A DNA stretch of 13,340 nucleotides from Larix sibirica (Eukaryota; Streptophyta; Pinopsida; Pinales; Pinaceae), in contig NWUY0300002754.1 in the NCBI GenBank assembly GCA_004151065.3, positions 153,031-166,370 of the forward strand, in the 5' to 3' direction. This document shows positions 1-7,685 of this stretch, in pieces. How positions within the stretch are numbered: position 1 is the stretch's first letter; each line of letters opens with the position of its first letter. Below the pieces are notes generated by a model that saw only the letters and a program-made list of their open reading frames with translations, searched no databases and was not told the origin of the DNA. Position numbers and translations under genes: made by a program.

Positions 1-294
1 AGTAGTTAGGGTTTTGGCTATTGAAAGCCTAATTAAAGAGATAGGACGCTATGGATTGTTTTGTCGAATATTGTGTATTTGGAGCTTGTCTCAAGTGAAA
101 GGTCACCCAACCTTAGGAGGCACGTGAACATTGCTTTCTATTGAAGTATCATAATACAAGGGTTTATTCTACAACATTTCTTTTCAATTATTTTTGTGTT
201 TGGTTATTCTGCACTATATAATTGGTGGTTTCCTGCATCACAGATCTCTGTATATCTGGTGTTGTTCTAAGTTCAAGGGGTTAAGAACACTACA
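1..294 (+). mobile_element. 3' part of the solo LTR, left copy
   Basis: This corresponds to 10499-10792 and ends at the same CACTACA followed by ACATG at 295-299. The window edge cuts off the first 184 bases of the LTR, including its TATA-like motif, so the left target-site copy cannot be checked here. Confidence 0.7.
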
Positions 295-872
295 ACATGT
301 CAAACACGATGCCATAGCATGTCCCATGTGTCATCATGTCCTGCACATTGACACCAGACACAAGGGCCATGTCATGTTGCATAGCTTAGCACTTTAGTGT
401 TTGCAGTTTAATAAAGTAAATTGACTTAAGTTGATAAAGGCACATATCATAAGCAAGCTTAAGTTATGTAAAGTGTTAAAGTCCTAACTACAGTTGATTG
501 CCCACCTTACGTCTCTCTCGTACAACTTACTATGTTGTATCTCATTACACAAAGAATAGTATCAAATATCTCTCTTTTTCTCTTCTCTCTCTGCAAGTAT
601 TTTTCCTGTGTTATGTAAAACTTTAATAAAAGACGTGTTTCCATAAATGACAGGCAGAAAAGTGCATCCAAAAATAAAAACTTAATAGAAAGATCCATTC
701 AAAATACAGTACTTAACTTTGGAATTGACAACGGAAGCCCCTAGAATATAGTAGGAAGTGTATATGGATACCAATATATAGAAAGAACTAATGGAAAGAA
801 TATATACATTTAGGAAGAAGACAGTAGAAAATCAGACATTTATTAAAGCTGAAAAAAAGAAACTATCGAGAT
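295..872. other. Intron 3 sequence without recognised elements (left copy)
   Basis: AT-rich FPS intron DNA between the solo LTR and the intron tandem duplication. Short open frames exist on both strands, but none shows a recognisable domain or coding bias. The same sequence occurs at 10793-11370. Confidence 0.6.
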
Positions 873-1359
873 AGACATTAGGAGCTGAGGTAGAGGGCAA
901 GGAAGGAAGAGAAAGATTACATGGACAGAAATGACAAAGTCAATCACTTAAAAATAACGTGTAAAGTTTGAAACTTTGAACAGATATGAAATTTGATGAT
1001 AATAATTTGAACTTTGAAGCATATACAAATTAGGGGAAATAAAATTTGCAAACAGCAAAAGGCAGCCAAGAGCATTCTAAAAAGATCAGAGGACATCCAG
1101 AAAAAGATCAAAATTATAAGAAATAAAAGAAATAATAATTATTAAGAAATAAAGGGTCCAGAAAGAGAGTAAATAAAGACCAACACTCACTCCAGTCAGA
1201 ATAGAAAAATATAATTGTGAACAGACAATAGCCTACTAATAGGTGAAAGTTCAAGGAACCAATATATGTGCAAAACATTCTCTTCTTCTTTCCTTTTGTA
1301 AAATCAAGGTAGCAGAAAAGAATATTCATGAGAACACTAATTAGTAAGAATGTGTAAAC
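873..1359. repeat. Intron 3 tandem duplication, unit A (left copy)
   Basis: A 487-bp unit beginning GACATTAGGAGCTGAGGTAG that is diverged but clearly related to the adjacent unit at 1360-1930. Shared landmarks, in order, are TTACATGGACAGAAA, GAAATTTGATGATAA, AAAAAGATCAG, AGAAAGAGAGTAA, ACCAACACTCAC, GTGCAAAACATTCTCT and AAGGTAGCAGAAAAGAATATT. This unit lacks the 154-bp insertion found in unit B, so it preserves the empty site. Its equivalent in the right copy is 11371-11857. Confidence 0.8.
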
Positions 1360-1930
1360 AGACACTAGGAGCTTAGGTAGAGGATAAGCAAGACAGTAAT
1401 ATTACATGGACAGAAAAGTCAAAGTCAATTACTTGTGAATAATGTGTAAACAGGTTATGTGTTTCATACCAGCAGGTGCCCGGTTTATCAAATCCCCTTG
1501 GGTGAGGGACACTAGCCTACGCTGACAGGTTTACTAGGATGCCATCCACAAATTTGGGGAAGCATCCATTGGGTTTCCTGCAAGGTTACCCTTGGAAAAA
1601 AAAATGTGTACACTGTAAACAGATGTGAAATTTGATGATAAATATTTCAAGCCAACACAAATTAGAAGAGACAATATTTGTGTATAGCAAACAAGGCCAC
1701 GAGTATACTAAAAAGATCAGTGGGCGTGTAGAAAAAACCAAAATTTGGAAAAACAGAGGAAATGTTAATAATTAACAAAGAAAGGGTATAGAAAGAGAGT
1801 AACTAAAAACCAACACTCACAGTAACAAAAAATAGCAAAACATGTTATATGTGCAAAACATTCTCTACTTTTCTTCTGTACAACCAAGGTAGCAGAAAAG
1901 AATATTAGTGAGAACACTAGTAATGTGCAC
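1360..1930. repeat. Intron 3 tandem duplication, unit B, abutting the exon 3 donor (left copy)
   Basis: Second unit of the tandem duplication, starting GACACTAGGAGCTTAGGTAG. It is enlarged to 571 bp by an insertion at 1449-1602. Its right end runs into the splice donor of FPS exon 3 (GTGCAC on the minus strand, complement of 1925-1930), so the duplicated segment is the donor-proximal end of intron 3. Divergence between units A and B shows this duplication is much older than the identical 10.5-kb repeat that contains both. Confidence 0.8.
1449..1602 (+). mobile_element. Short poly(A)-tailed insertion, probable SINE remnant (left copy)
   Basis: A 154-bp insert is flanked by a perfect 8-bp direct repeat, AATGTGTA (1441-1448 and 1603-1610). 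The insert ends in an A-run overlapping 1596-1604. Comparison with unit A shows that the unoccupied site lacks exactly this stretch. Near its start, CCCGGTTTATCAAATCCCC resembles a degraded tRNA-type B box (GGTTCGAATCC), and no A box is seen. The simplest reading is a 5'-truncated tRNA-derived SINE; the retroposition signature is firmer than the SINE label. Confidence 0.55.
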
Positions 1931-2017
1931 CTTAGGTAATCTGAACCAACAAGGTTGCCCACGCCTAGTGTGAGAGCTGTCCATGATGTCATCTAATATG
2001 AGGAAATATGCTTGAAG
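1931..2017 (-). CDS. FPS: Farnesyl diphosphate synthase, exon 3 (left duplicate copy)
   Basis: Copy of 12429-12515, including the DDIMD metal-binding motif and the GTGCAC donor. The reading frame is intact. Downstream of it (lower coordinates) the left copy of intron 3 runs off the window at position 1, inside the solo LTR, so exons 4 to 6 of this copy, if they exist, are not visible. Confidence 0.9.
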
Positions 2018-2242
2018 CTGCCAGACAAACATGATCCAATTGTCAAACATTGCCTCTAAGCTTAGAAATGTTTAAAAAGTCGGACAACTAGAAAAACATA
2101 TTAGCGTATTAGAATAACCCTAAACTTAAATCCAAATGCAAAATGATAAGTGAAACCAAGAAACCTAAAAAAAGGATACTATAGCATTTATCTGCGTCAA
2201 ATACATGAGCCATTGCAAAGACAGGAAAAAGTATAACCATAC
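2018..2242 (-). other. FPS intron 2 (left copy)
   Basis: A 225-bp AT-rich intron between exons 2 and 3, with donor GTATGG and acceptor CTGGCAG on the minus strand. No inserted element is apparent. It recurs at 12516-12740. Confidence 0.88.
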
Positions 2243-2358
2243 CCACTCAATACACCAGCCAAGCACACATCCAAGAAAGACTTCATCTTCTGATATTTCC
2301 TTTCCTGCTTTCAGTAGCTTGTAGCTGTCTATTACAGATAGCCCCCGGTTCAGCTTTC
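2243..2358 (-). CDS. FPS: Farnesyl diphosphate synthase, exon 2 (left duplicate copy)
   Basis: This is the same exon as 12741-12856, displaced by 10,498 bases, with the same splice sites and no change that I found. It encodes GKLNRG through GWCIEW. It lies on the wrong side of exon 6 for a normal FPS gene: in transcription order exon 2 recurs after exon 6. Joining exon 6 (phase 0) to this exon (phase 1 start) would read GAA AGC TGA and stop at once. It is either part of a second gene copy or a misplaced assembly piece. Confidence 0.9.
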
Positions 2359-2589
2359 CTGCAAAACATTATTGTGAGTAAATGAGAGCAAACAATGTTT
2401 AACCTTTACCAAGATTATCTTGCTTGACTATAAATCATGCACCATTATAAAGTATTCAGTTCTATAGAGTGGAATTTTTCATTAGCATGCTTTGGTTAAT
2501 TCTTCATCTCTGGGGACCTAAGTTGCAGGAAACGCTGAACTGATGGTCTATCAGTCCCAGAAATGCCAGGAAACACGGAAACGGGTACG

Positions 2590-2681
2590 AAATGCCTTGG
2601 AAACATCCTTGGACATACCATACGGGGTTTCCAAATCTGAAAACACCGTACGGTATGGCCAAGGACGTTTCCAAGGCGTTT
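2590..2681. repeat. Foldback hairpin in FPS intron 1 (left copy)
   Basis: Two 43-base arms (2590-2632 and 2639-2681) are reverse complements at 37 of 43 positions and are separated by a 6-base loop. Each arm contains CCTTGGAAAC(A/G)TCCTTGG and CCATAC(C). Four of the six mismatches are transitions. Less exact complementarity, with repeated GGAAAC words, continues outside the arms to about 2553-2758. This suggests a foldback MITE or a hairpin-forming intronic RNA. No convincing target-site duplication was found. Confidence 0.75.
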
Positions 2682-2860
2682 CGGCCATTTTCAGTAACAT
2701 TTTGGGCATGTTTTGGAAGTTTCCAGGGCCACCCAAGTGCCCATGAGGGATGTGGGACTCGGAGATAAATATCACATTGTTCATCCAGATGACCTTTTAA
2801 GACCAAACTTCTATCCTTTTACTTAAATTTTTAAATTTTTAACATTACCATTAATTGTTT

Positions 2861-2861
2861 N
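2861..2861. other. Single ambiguous base (N), possible junction
   Basis: This is the only N in the window. To its right the sequence changes from AT-rich FPS intron 1 to a C/A-rich repeat-like block. It sits between FPS exon 2 (left copy) and the retroelement region, where the junction between two repeat units must lie. It may be a one-base gap placeholder or only a low-quality call. Confidence 0.6.
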
Positions 2862-4130
2862 TCAATGAATGAAGTACATACATACAATAGCCTCCTCTCA
2901 AGGCTAGGACAAAATCTAACCACCCATGATGCCCTCACTAGGGTTAGTCAACAAACTCTGGCTCCTCCAAGTGCAAGAATCCCTCCAACACTATCTCCAA
3001 GGCAAGACGTCCTATTCTTCCCCAAATACATCCAAGGATTTCCAAACCATAATCTCTAGACTCCAAGTGATGAAACCCTAGCCCTAGAATCCAATATGCT
3101 CCATTAGACCAAGAAACCCTAGTGCACAAGAGAGAGAAATCAAATGTACAAAGAATAATCTCCACAGAGAGAAATCGTCCACCTCCTCCTCATATGCTCC
3201 ACTAGATCTTCCTCATGAACCCTAATGCATCACTAAGAGAGCACTCCAAAGAAGAGATAAAAAATGAATGTGTTATGTGACGTGTTGTTTAGAAAGACTC
3301 TCTCCTTCCTCTAGTTATATGAGAGGTAAGGGAGGCCAACAATATAACACAAGTCGGCCTAAGCCTTACAAGCAAGCCTACTAAACATAAGTAAGCCACA
3401 CACAAGTAAAGGACTCTACTCCCAAAGTACAAGTGTCAAGCCCCAATGATGATGTCATGCACAATAGTGACCCTGGGCAATGTACCTATGCAAGGTCCAC
3501 ACCACTCCATGCCGAGCCTCCACGAACTCCATCCATCCTCCAAAGCCAAGTACTCTACTGGGGCAGTTACCCCCTACAAGAACATTGCCAAAGCCATAGG
3601 CATCTCCGAGCCATCTCCAATCCTCCAAACAGGAAAACAAGTTACCACATGCCATCTAGAGCTTGTAGCCCTCTTGCACAATGCACAACACTCCTCATAT
3701 CCTGTAGGGCATTCTCCCACCAGATGAATCCTCCATTTTCCCATCATGCAGGGCATCCACCATCTAGGCAAGAGATCTTCAACGCCCTAGGGGAGACCAT
3801 TGAGTCAATGATAATCTGAGGTCTAGCATCCATTGAGCTTGCTATCGCAGAAGTGCATATCCATCACGAACCATCTCTCATGCCACAATCCATCTCAAAC
3901 CATTCAAAGGCTGAACATACACCATGTACCCCAAATCTCATTAAGCACCCTAAACATGCTGTAAACACTTTTGGAGTAAACCGAAAATCTAACACTTACA
4001 ACATCAGAGATGCTTTGTTGTTGCACCAAGAGAAGTGCGGTACACTCCACAACAAAGGATGGATGAGATGTGTCACATGTGGCAGTGGGTGGGTAACAGT
4101 AATAAACTAAAATAGAAAAGAATTGGCATC
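2862..4130. repeat. C/A-rich repeat-like block, unclassified
   Basis: A sharp change of base composition from the AT-rich introns: the plus strand is rich in C and A and poor in G. The longest open frame is 3433-3819 (+, 128 codons), but it resembles no family I know and has open shadows on the minus strand, so I do not call it a gene. On the minus strand the part around 3060-3440 has a TATA-like CATATAAC and a promoter-leader look, as in some LTRs. No TG...CA ends with a target-site duplication could be established. It may be the non-coding part of the gypsy-type element next to it, or a separate LTR. Confidence 0.4.
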
Positions 4131-4207
4131 GAACATCTAGTATAATAAAGGAGAAAAAAAGAGTCAACATAAAAGAAATATAAACTAGAATAGATCTATC
4201 TTAACCT

Positions 4208-4275
4208 CAGATCTTTTAAGCAACAAGAGGTTTGCACCTAGGGTTTTTCATCCCTCTTGGTGCTTAATAGATCTG
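4208..4275. repeat. Imperfect inverted repeat (23-bp arms)
   Basis: Arms at 4208-4230 and 4253-4275 match at 21 of 23 positions when one is reverse-complemented (CAGATCT...TTAAGCA...CAAGAGG), around a 22-base spacer. It lies immediately before the first recognisable retroelement pol sequence. It may be a small foldback element or a structured part of that element. Confidence 0.55.
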
Positions 4276-4293
4276 GACTTCAGATGGATGTAT

Positions 4294-4529
4294 GCTAATA
4301 TAAGTGGAATCAGTTTTGTGTTCCAGTAGGGCCAATACACCGTCTTCTCAAGGAGGGTCACATTTCATTTGAAGGACACTTTGGCATATAGAATACATTG
4401 TTGCACTTCCAAGTTTCCAACAGGAAACTTGGCCTGCACCAGCCCTTGCCAGTACACTCCAGAGCATGGTAACCATTTCCATGGATTTTACAAACATTTT
4501 GCCTACTACTCAAAGGAAGCATGACTATA
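4294..4529 (+). repeat. Local tandem duplication within gypsy remnant, unit 1
   Basis: This unit recurs 254 bases downstream at 4548-4761 with substitutions and small deletions. Both start GCTAATA(T/C)AAGT(G/T)GAATCAG and end CATGACTATA. It covers the integrase zinc-finger region to the ISMDF motif. The two cysteines of the HHCC finger are missing, apparently by a small deletion after GHFGI. Confidence 0.85.
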
Positions 4530-5715
4530 AGTTGAACATTGATCTCTGCTAATACAAGTTGAATCAGTTTTGTGTTCCAGTAGGGCCAACCCACCTTCTT
4601 CTTCTCAAGGAGGATCACACTTCATTTGAAGGGCACTAGTCATATAGAAAACATTGTTGCAGTTCCAATGGGAAACTTGGCCTGTACCAGCCCTTGCATG
4701 AGAACCATTTCCATGGATTTTACTAACAGCTTGCCTACTACTCAAAGGAAACATGACTATATTCCTTGCAATAGATATATAGGTGCTCCCAAAAATATAG
4801 ATTTGTTATGTATGTTTGGAGTCATATATTTGGAGTAATTTTGGCTTACCACTTACCAATATATCAAATCATGTCTCTAAATTTCTGAGTCACTTTTGAT
4901 GGTCCTTGTGGAAGCTGCTTGGCTGTCAGTTGAGGTTCTCCACCTCATTCCTCCCTCAAACTGACAGATAGACTAAGGCTTTCAATAGGACCTTAGTCCA
5001 TGCTCTCTGCATCTACCCTCCCCAAAACAAATAGTGGGCTAATTATCTACATATATTGCAACATAGTAATAACAGAGTAACTCATGTATCCACTAGGCAT
5101 TCTCCATTTGATTTCTGTTATAGTTTCTAACCTCTTGCCCCTTAAAAACTTCTGGTTGCTATCACTTCACTATCCACATCCCCACCAACAGGGAGAAGAT
5201 AAGTCTTCTTCCTTTGTATAGGACTTGCCAAGATTTAGCTAGAATCCATGATATATTCCAACAAACCCAAGCCAAGTTAAAAACTTTTCATGATCAGCAT
5301 CAATTACCTATACAATTTCAGGTTGGCCAGAGTTTGTAACATTTGGACAAGCAAAGGCTCAAAAAATCATCCCCATCACAAGCTCAAACGAATCAGGTAT
5401 GCCCCATATAACATCACTCAGCAAGCGGGTTCCACAACCGATAGCTTGGTATTCATGATGTGGTCAATTTGAGTCACAAGTTTATTAGCCTTCCAATTGG
5501 AGGCGGTTTTAGTGACACATCCACAGGCAATGATCCTATATTTTGAGCCTCCTTTGCTTGATGTCTGCGGTAGAACCACTAGACAAAGGAAAATCACCAC
5601 TTACTTGACTGGCCACAAAGGTACCCTACCCACCCAAACCAATTGGATATCCCAATCAGCCTTTGAACAGCACTTTCCTTGGAGCAAAAATCAGAGACTC
5701 AGTCAAAGCTAATGT
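4305..5715 (+). pseudogene. Degenerate Ty3/gypsy pol remnant: integrase and C-terminal region
   Basis: Read across stops and frameshifts, the plus strand follows the order of a plant Ty3/gypsy integrase. (1) About 4305-4475 gives NQFCVPVG, HRLLKEGH, EGHFGI and KLGLHQPLPV, the zinc-finger region and linker before the core. (2) About 4480-4530 gives TISMDFTNILPTTQRKHDY, the start of the core. (3) About 4876-4985 gives SKFLSHF, SLWKLLGCQLRFST and LPQTD, then AFNRTL, corresponding to the conserved HPQTDGQTE region. (4) About 5060-5130 gives NNRV...STRHSPFDFCYSF. (5) About 5249-5440 gives HDIFQQTQAKLK, QFQVGQSL, HLDKQRLK and KLKRIRYAPYNI, the integrase C-terminus. (6) About 5575-5690 gives HKGTLPTQTNWISQ, possibly chromodomain-like. 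Many stops, shifts and deletions make it dead. It lies antisense to FPS, left of exon 6. Confidence 0.82.
4548..4761 (+). repeat. Local tandem duplication within gypsy remnant, unit 2
   Basis: Second unit, shorter than the first by about 22 bases because of two small deletions (after the GTTGCAGTTCC stretch and after CCCTTGCA). It reads KLGLYQPL and then, in another frame, ISMDFTNSLPTTQRKHDY. Beyond its end the sequence goes from HDYI straight to PCNRYIGAP, so the VVVDRFSK-type segment with the first catalytic Asp is absent. Confidence 0.85.
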
Positions 5716-6647
5716 CACACCTACCACTACATATATATTATCATCCACCATTTCTGTACTCTTATATATACCTCATGAAATAAGTGCAGTTTACAGTATG
5801 CCCGGCCATGACAATTTCTCTCTTGCACTTTCCTTCTTGTGTGAATGTTCTCACTCTTGTTTTAATTAGTGTGCGTATCAGATCCACTGTTGCAAAGTTC
5901 TAGAACAGATCATCAGAAAGCTGATGCCCAAGCAGATGAAAGGAAATCAGAAAATGTTGACACTCATTTGTGCTCCAAGTGAAACTGTTTCCATCCCTGA
6001 AGATGCTTTTAGCACTATCAAGAAAAACTTTGTAATAGGCAAGCATCTACCATTGACTTCCAGAGCATTTTTGTTTTACTACTGTGAATCTTGTGGTTAT
6101 AGGGCATGAACCTCCTGACAAGTATTAACTTGTAAAAGGTTGCTTTGGAAATTTGGATCAATCCAGAACATAGAACAAAGTAGTAGTGAGTACAGGTTTA
6201 CAGAAAACAGACATATAGCTTAATGAATTGAGTTAGATCAAAGCATTTTACATGCAGAAATCATAGAAATCTTGTACATTTGAGTACAACCAAACAAAAG
6301 CCAATAATTAACAGATTGACCAAATTTTCATCTAACCAGGAAAATTCCTACTCAGCAAGGATGACCAGCAAAAACATCCTCAACATCTGAAATGAACACC
6401 CAACCAGAATAAACCTAACTTGTCTTTCATCGATAGGTCAAAGCAGTAAATGATGAAGATCAATAACATAGTTGCACCAGAAATTGCTTAACCTCACACA
6501 GAATTTCAGCATTTTAAAAAATTTCTCAGTTATTAAAGACAGTAGAAAATAAACATTTCTTTATGTTTCTAAAGCAATGAACCACCTTCAGGAATATAAC
6601 CAGGAAAAGAGCTTTCTGTTCCATTTTAAAAAATATTGTTAACTTAC
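5716..6647. other. Region between gypsy remnant and FPS exon 6 without recognised genes
   Basis: The part up to about 6110 could be the 3' end or LTR of the gypsy-type element. An open frame at 5924-6109 (+) has no recognisable motif. From about 6120 the sequence is AT-rich and looks like ordinary FPS intron 6, beginning at the GTAAGT donor at 6642-6647. I searched the minus strand for FPS exon 7 (VACALL...) and exon 8 (QDDYLD) and did not find them. Confidence 0.5.
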
Positions 6648-6699
6648 CGGAAGATAAAATGAATAGTAGGCAGTCTTGTATTGAACTATACGAACATAA
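6648..6699 (-). CDS. FPS: Farnesyl diphosphate synthase, exon 6
   Basis: This 52-base exon supplies the last base of a threonine codon and then 17 residues, YVRIVQYKTAYYSFYLP. The Lys-Thr of YKTAYYSF is a conserved FPS active-site element. The acceptor is ACTGCAG and the donor GTAAGT. It ends in phase 0, as expected before an exon starting VACALL. I looked for that next exon, and for the second aspartate-rich motif (QDDYLD), through all sequence down to the left repeat copy and found neither. The visible coding sequence therefore stops here, at roughly the middle of a protein of about 345 residues. Confidence 0.92.
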
Positions 6700-7382
6700 C
6701 TGCAGTAAAATTCCATACATTGCATGTCAGCATAACTCCGATCATGTCCATGTCATACATGTCAAAAAAGGGTTGTATATCTTCACTCTCTAAATAATAT
6801 TCAAGGCAAACTTTGAGAGGGAAAAGTAATAAAACAAACAGATCTGTGCTTACAATAGTAAACTGTAATACTAACATTGAACAATTCATATTTCTATTTT
6901 AATGTAAAAGTAATAATCTTCTGATGACACCTGAAAAATGTTAGATCCTTTAGATATTGGTATATGATTTAAAAACCAAGCCAGTAATATAACATTGTTT
7001 TGCAGAACAGTAGTTAAATATTACTAAAACAATAATCAGTGTATGAAATACTAAGAGCATAGAGAAATACTAATCAGATATAGAACTGGTCATGGATATT
7101 AATTTTCAATTAGTTCATCAGTGCCAGTGTAATGAAAAAATTAAAACAGATCACATATCAGGTGTAAAAACACAAATAAGATATGAATAGAAAAAGACGT
7201 AGAAACAACAAACAAGACTATGAACATATCACTACTTCCTAAACAGTGGTCATTGGCTTTCTCATTAGTAAGTTATCAATTCAGTTAATTCTCTTCAACT
7301 TAGATGTAGGAATTCCAATAGCTTGCAGCTAGTAAGATATCATGCCAAATTTAACAAGATATATGCATGTGTTGAGACATAC
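6700..7382 (-). other. FPS intron 5
   Basis: A 683-bp AT-rich intron with GTATGT donor and ACTGCAG acceptor on the minus strand. I see no inserted element or other gene in it. Confidence 0.85.
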
Positions 7383-7471
7383 GTCGGCATTTTGTATTTT
7401 GAAAGGTCTGTTGCTCCTTCATGAGTAGTGATAAGGTCCAGCAACTGTCCACTAGCTGTTTGAAACTCAAC
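7383..7471 (-). CDS. FPS: Farnesyl diphosphate synthase, exon 5
   Basis: The exon encodes 29 residues plus two bases of a threonine codon. It begins [16 protein letters not shown] and ends DLSKYKMP. It follows exon 4 across a 97-bp intron (7472-7568), the shortest intron here. The acceptor is ACTGCAG and the donor [15 protein letters not shown]...DLITT is a signature stretch of eukaryotic FPS and forms part of the active-site helix bundle. The exon ends in phase 2, and the first base of exon 6 restores the codon as ACT. Confidence 0.93.
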
Positions 7472-7568
7472 CTGCAGTAAAAAAAGAGTAATCATTAAAA
7501 CAACTTTCTGCAAGCCTGGGTTGTTGCCAATGAAAAACATCTACTTGATTTCTTAAAGACCATATTAC

Positions 7569-7685
7569 CTCGTTGAACAAATCAAGGAGATCCACGTAGT
7601 AAGGCTTAGTGCGAAAATGCAGTTTCAGAATTCTGCATATGTGGTTACGAAGCAATATTCCATCATTAACAGCAATTAAGCCAAC
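7569..7685 (-). CDS. FPS: Farnesyl diphosphate synthase, exon 4
   Basis: The exon encodes 39 residues beginning [16 protein letters not shown] and ending VDLLDLFNE, in phase 0 at both ends. It matches the helical core that follows the first DDxxD motif in plant FPS. The acceptor is TTTGCAG and the donor GTAATA. It continues the reading from exon 3 without loss of residues, although intron 3 (7686-12428) is 4.7 kb long and full of inserted repeats. The residues [15 protein letters not shown] suggest a gymnosperm-type enzyme, from memory only. Only one copy of this exon is in the window, because the second copy of the repeat is cut by the left edge. Confidence 0.93.

Larger units (their letters stand above)
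1..2842. repeat. Left copy of the 10,498-bp-offset direct repeat
   Basis: Every base compared between this stretch and 10499-13340 matches, including homopolymer runs in introns. It contains part of a solo LTR, the donor-proximal intron 3 duplication, FPS exons 3 and 2, intron 2 and part of intron 1. The match starts at the first base of the window and stops only because the window ends, so the true repeat may be longer. An N at 2861 lies just beyond the comparable part. Confidence 0.97.

Noticed and set aside
194-397. 67-codon open frame on the plus strand, repeated at 10692-10895
   Set aside because: It begins inside the solo LTR and crosses its right border into intron sequence, so it is not a coherent gene.
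1114-1365. Hydrophobic 83-codon open frame on the minus strand, resembling a membrane protein
   Set aside because: It lies in AT-rich intron sequence. It resembles the reading through the exon 3 donor only because the intron is tandemly duplicated there.
2504-2806. 100-codon minus-strand open frame with overlapping open frames on both strands
   Set aside because: It runs across the foldback hairpin of FPS intron 1. The symmetric palindrome explains open frames on both strands.
3433-3819. 128-codon open frame on the plus strand
   Set aside because: It has no recognisable domain, overlapping open frames on the other strand and a skewed base composition. It lies in a repeat-like block, so an open frame by chance is likely.
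4924-4966. Inverted repeat CTGTCAGTTGAGG / CCCTCAAACTGACAG
   Set aside because: Both arms fall in conserved integrase codons (QLRFS and LPQTD), so the complementarity is probably chance.
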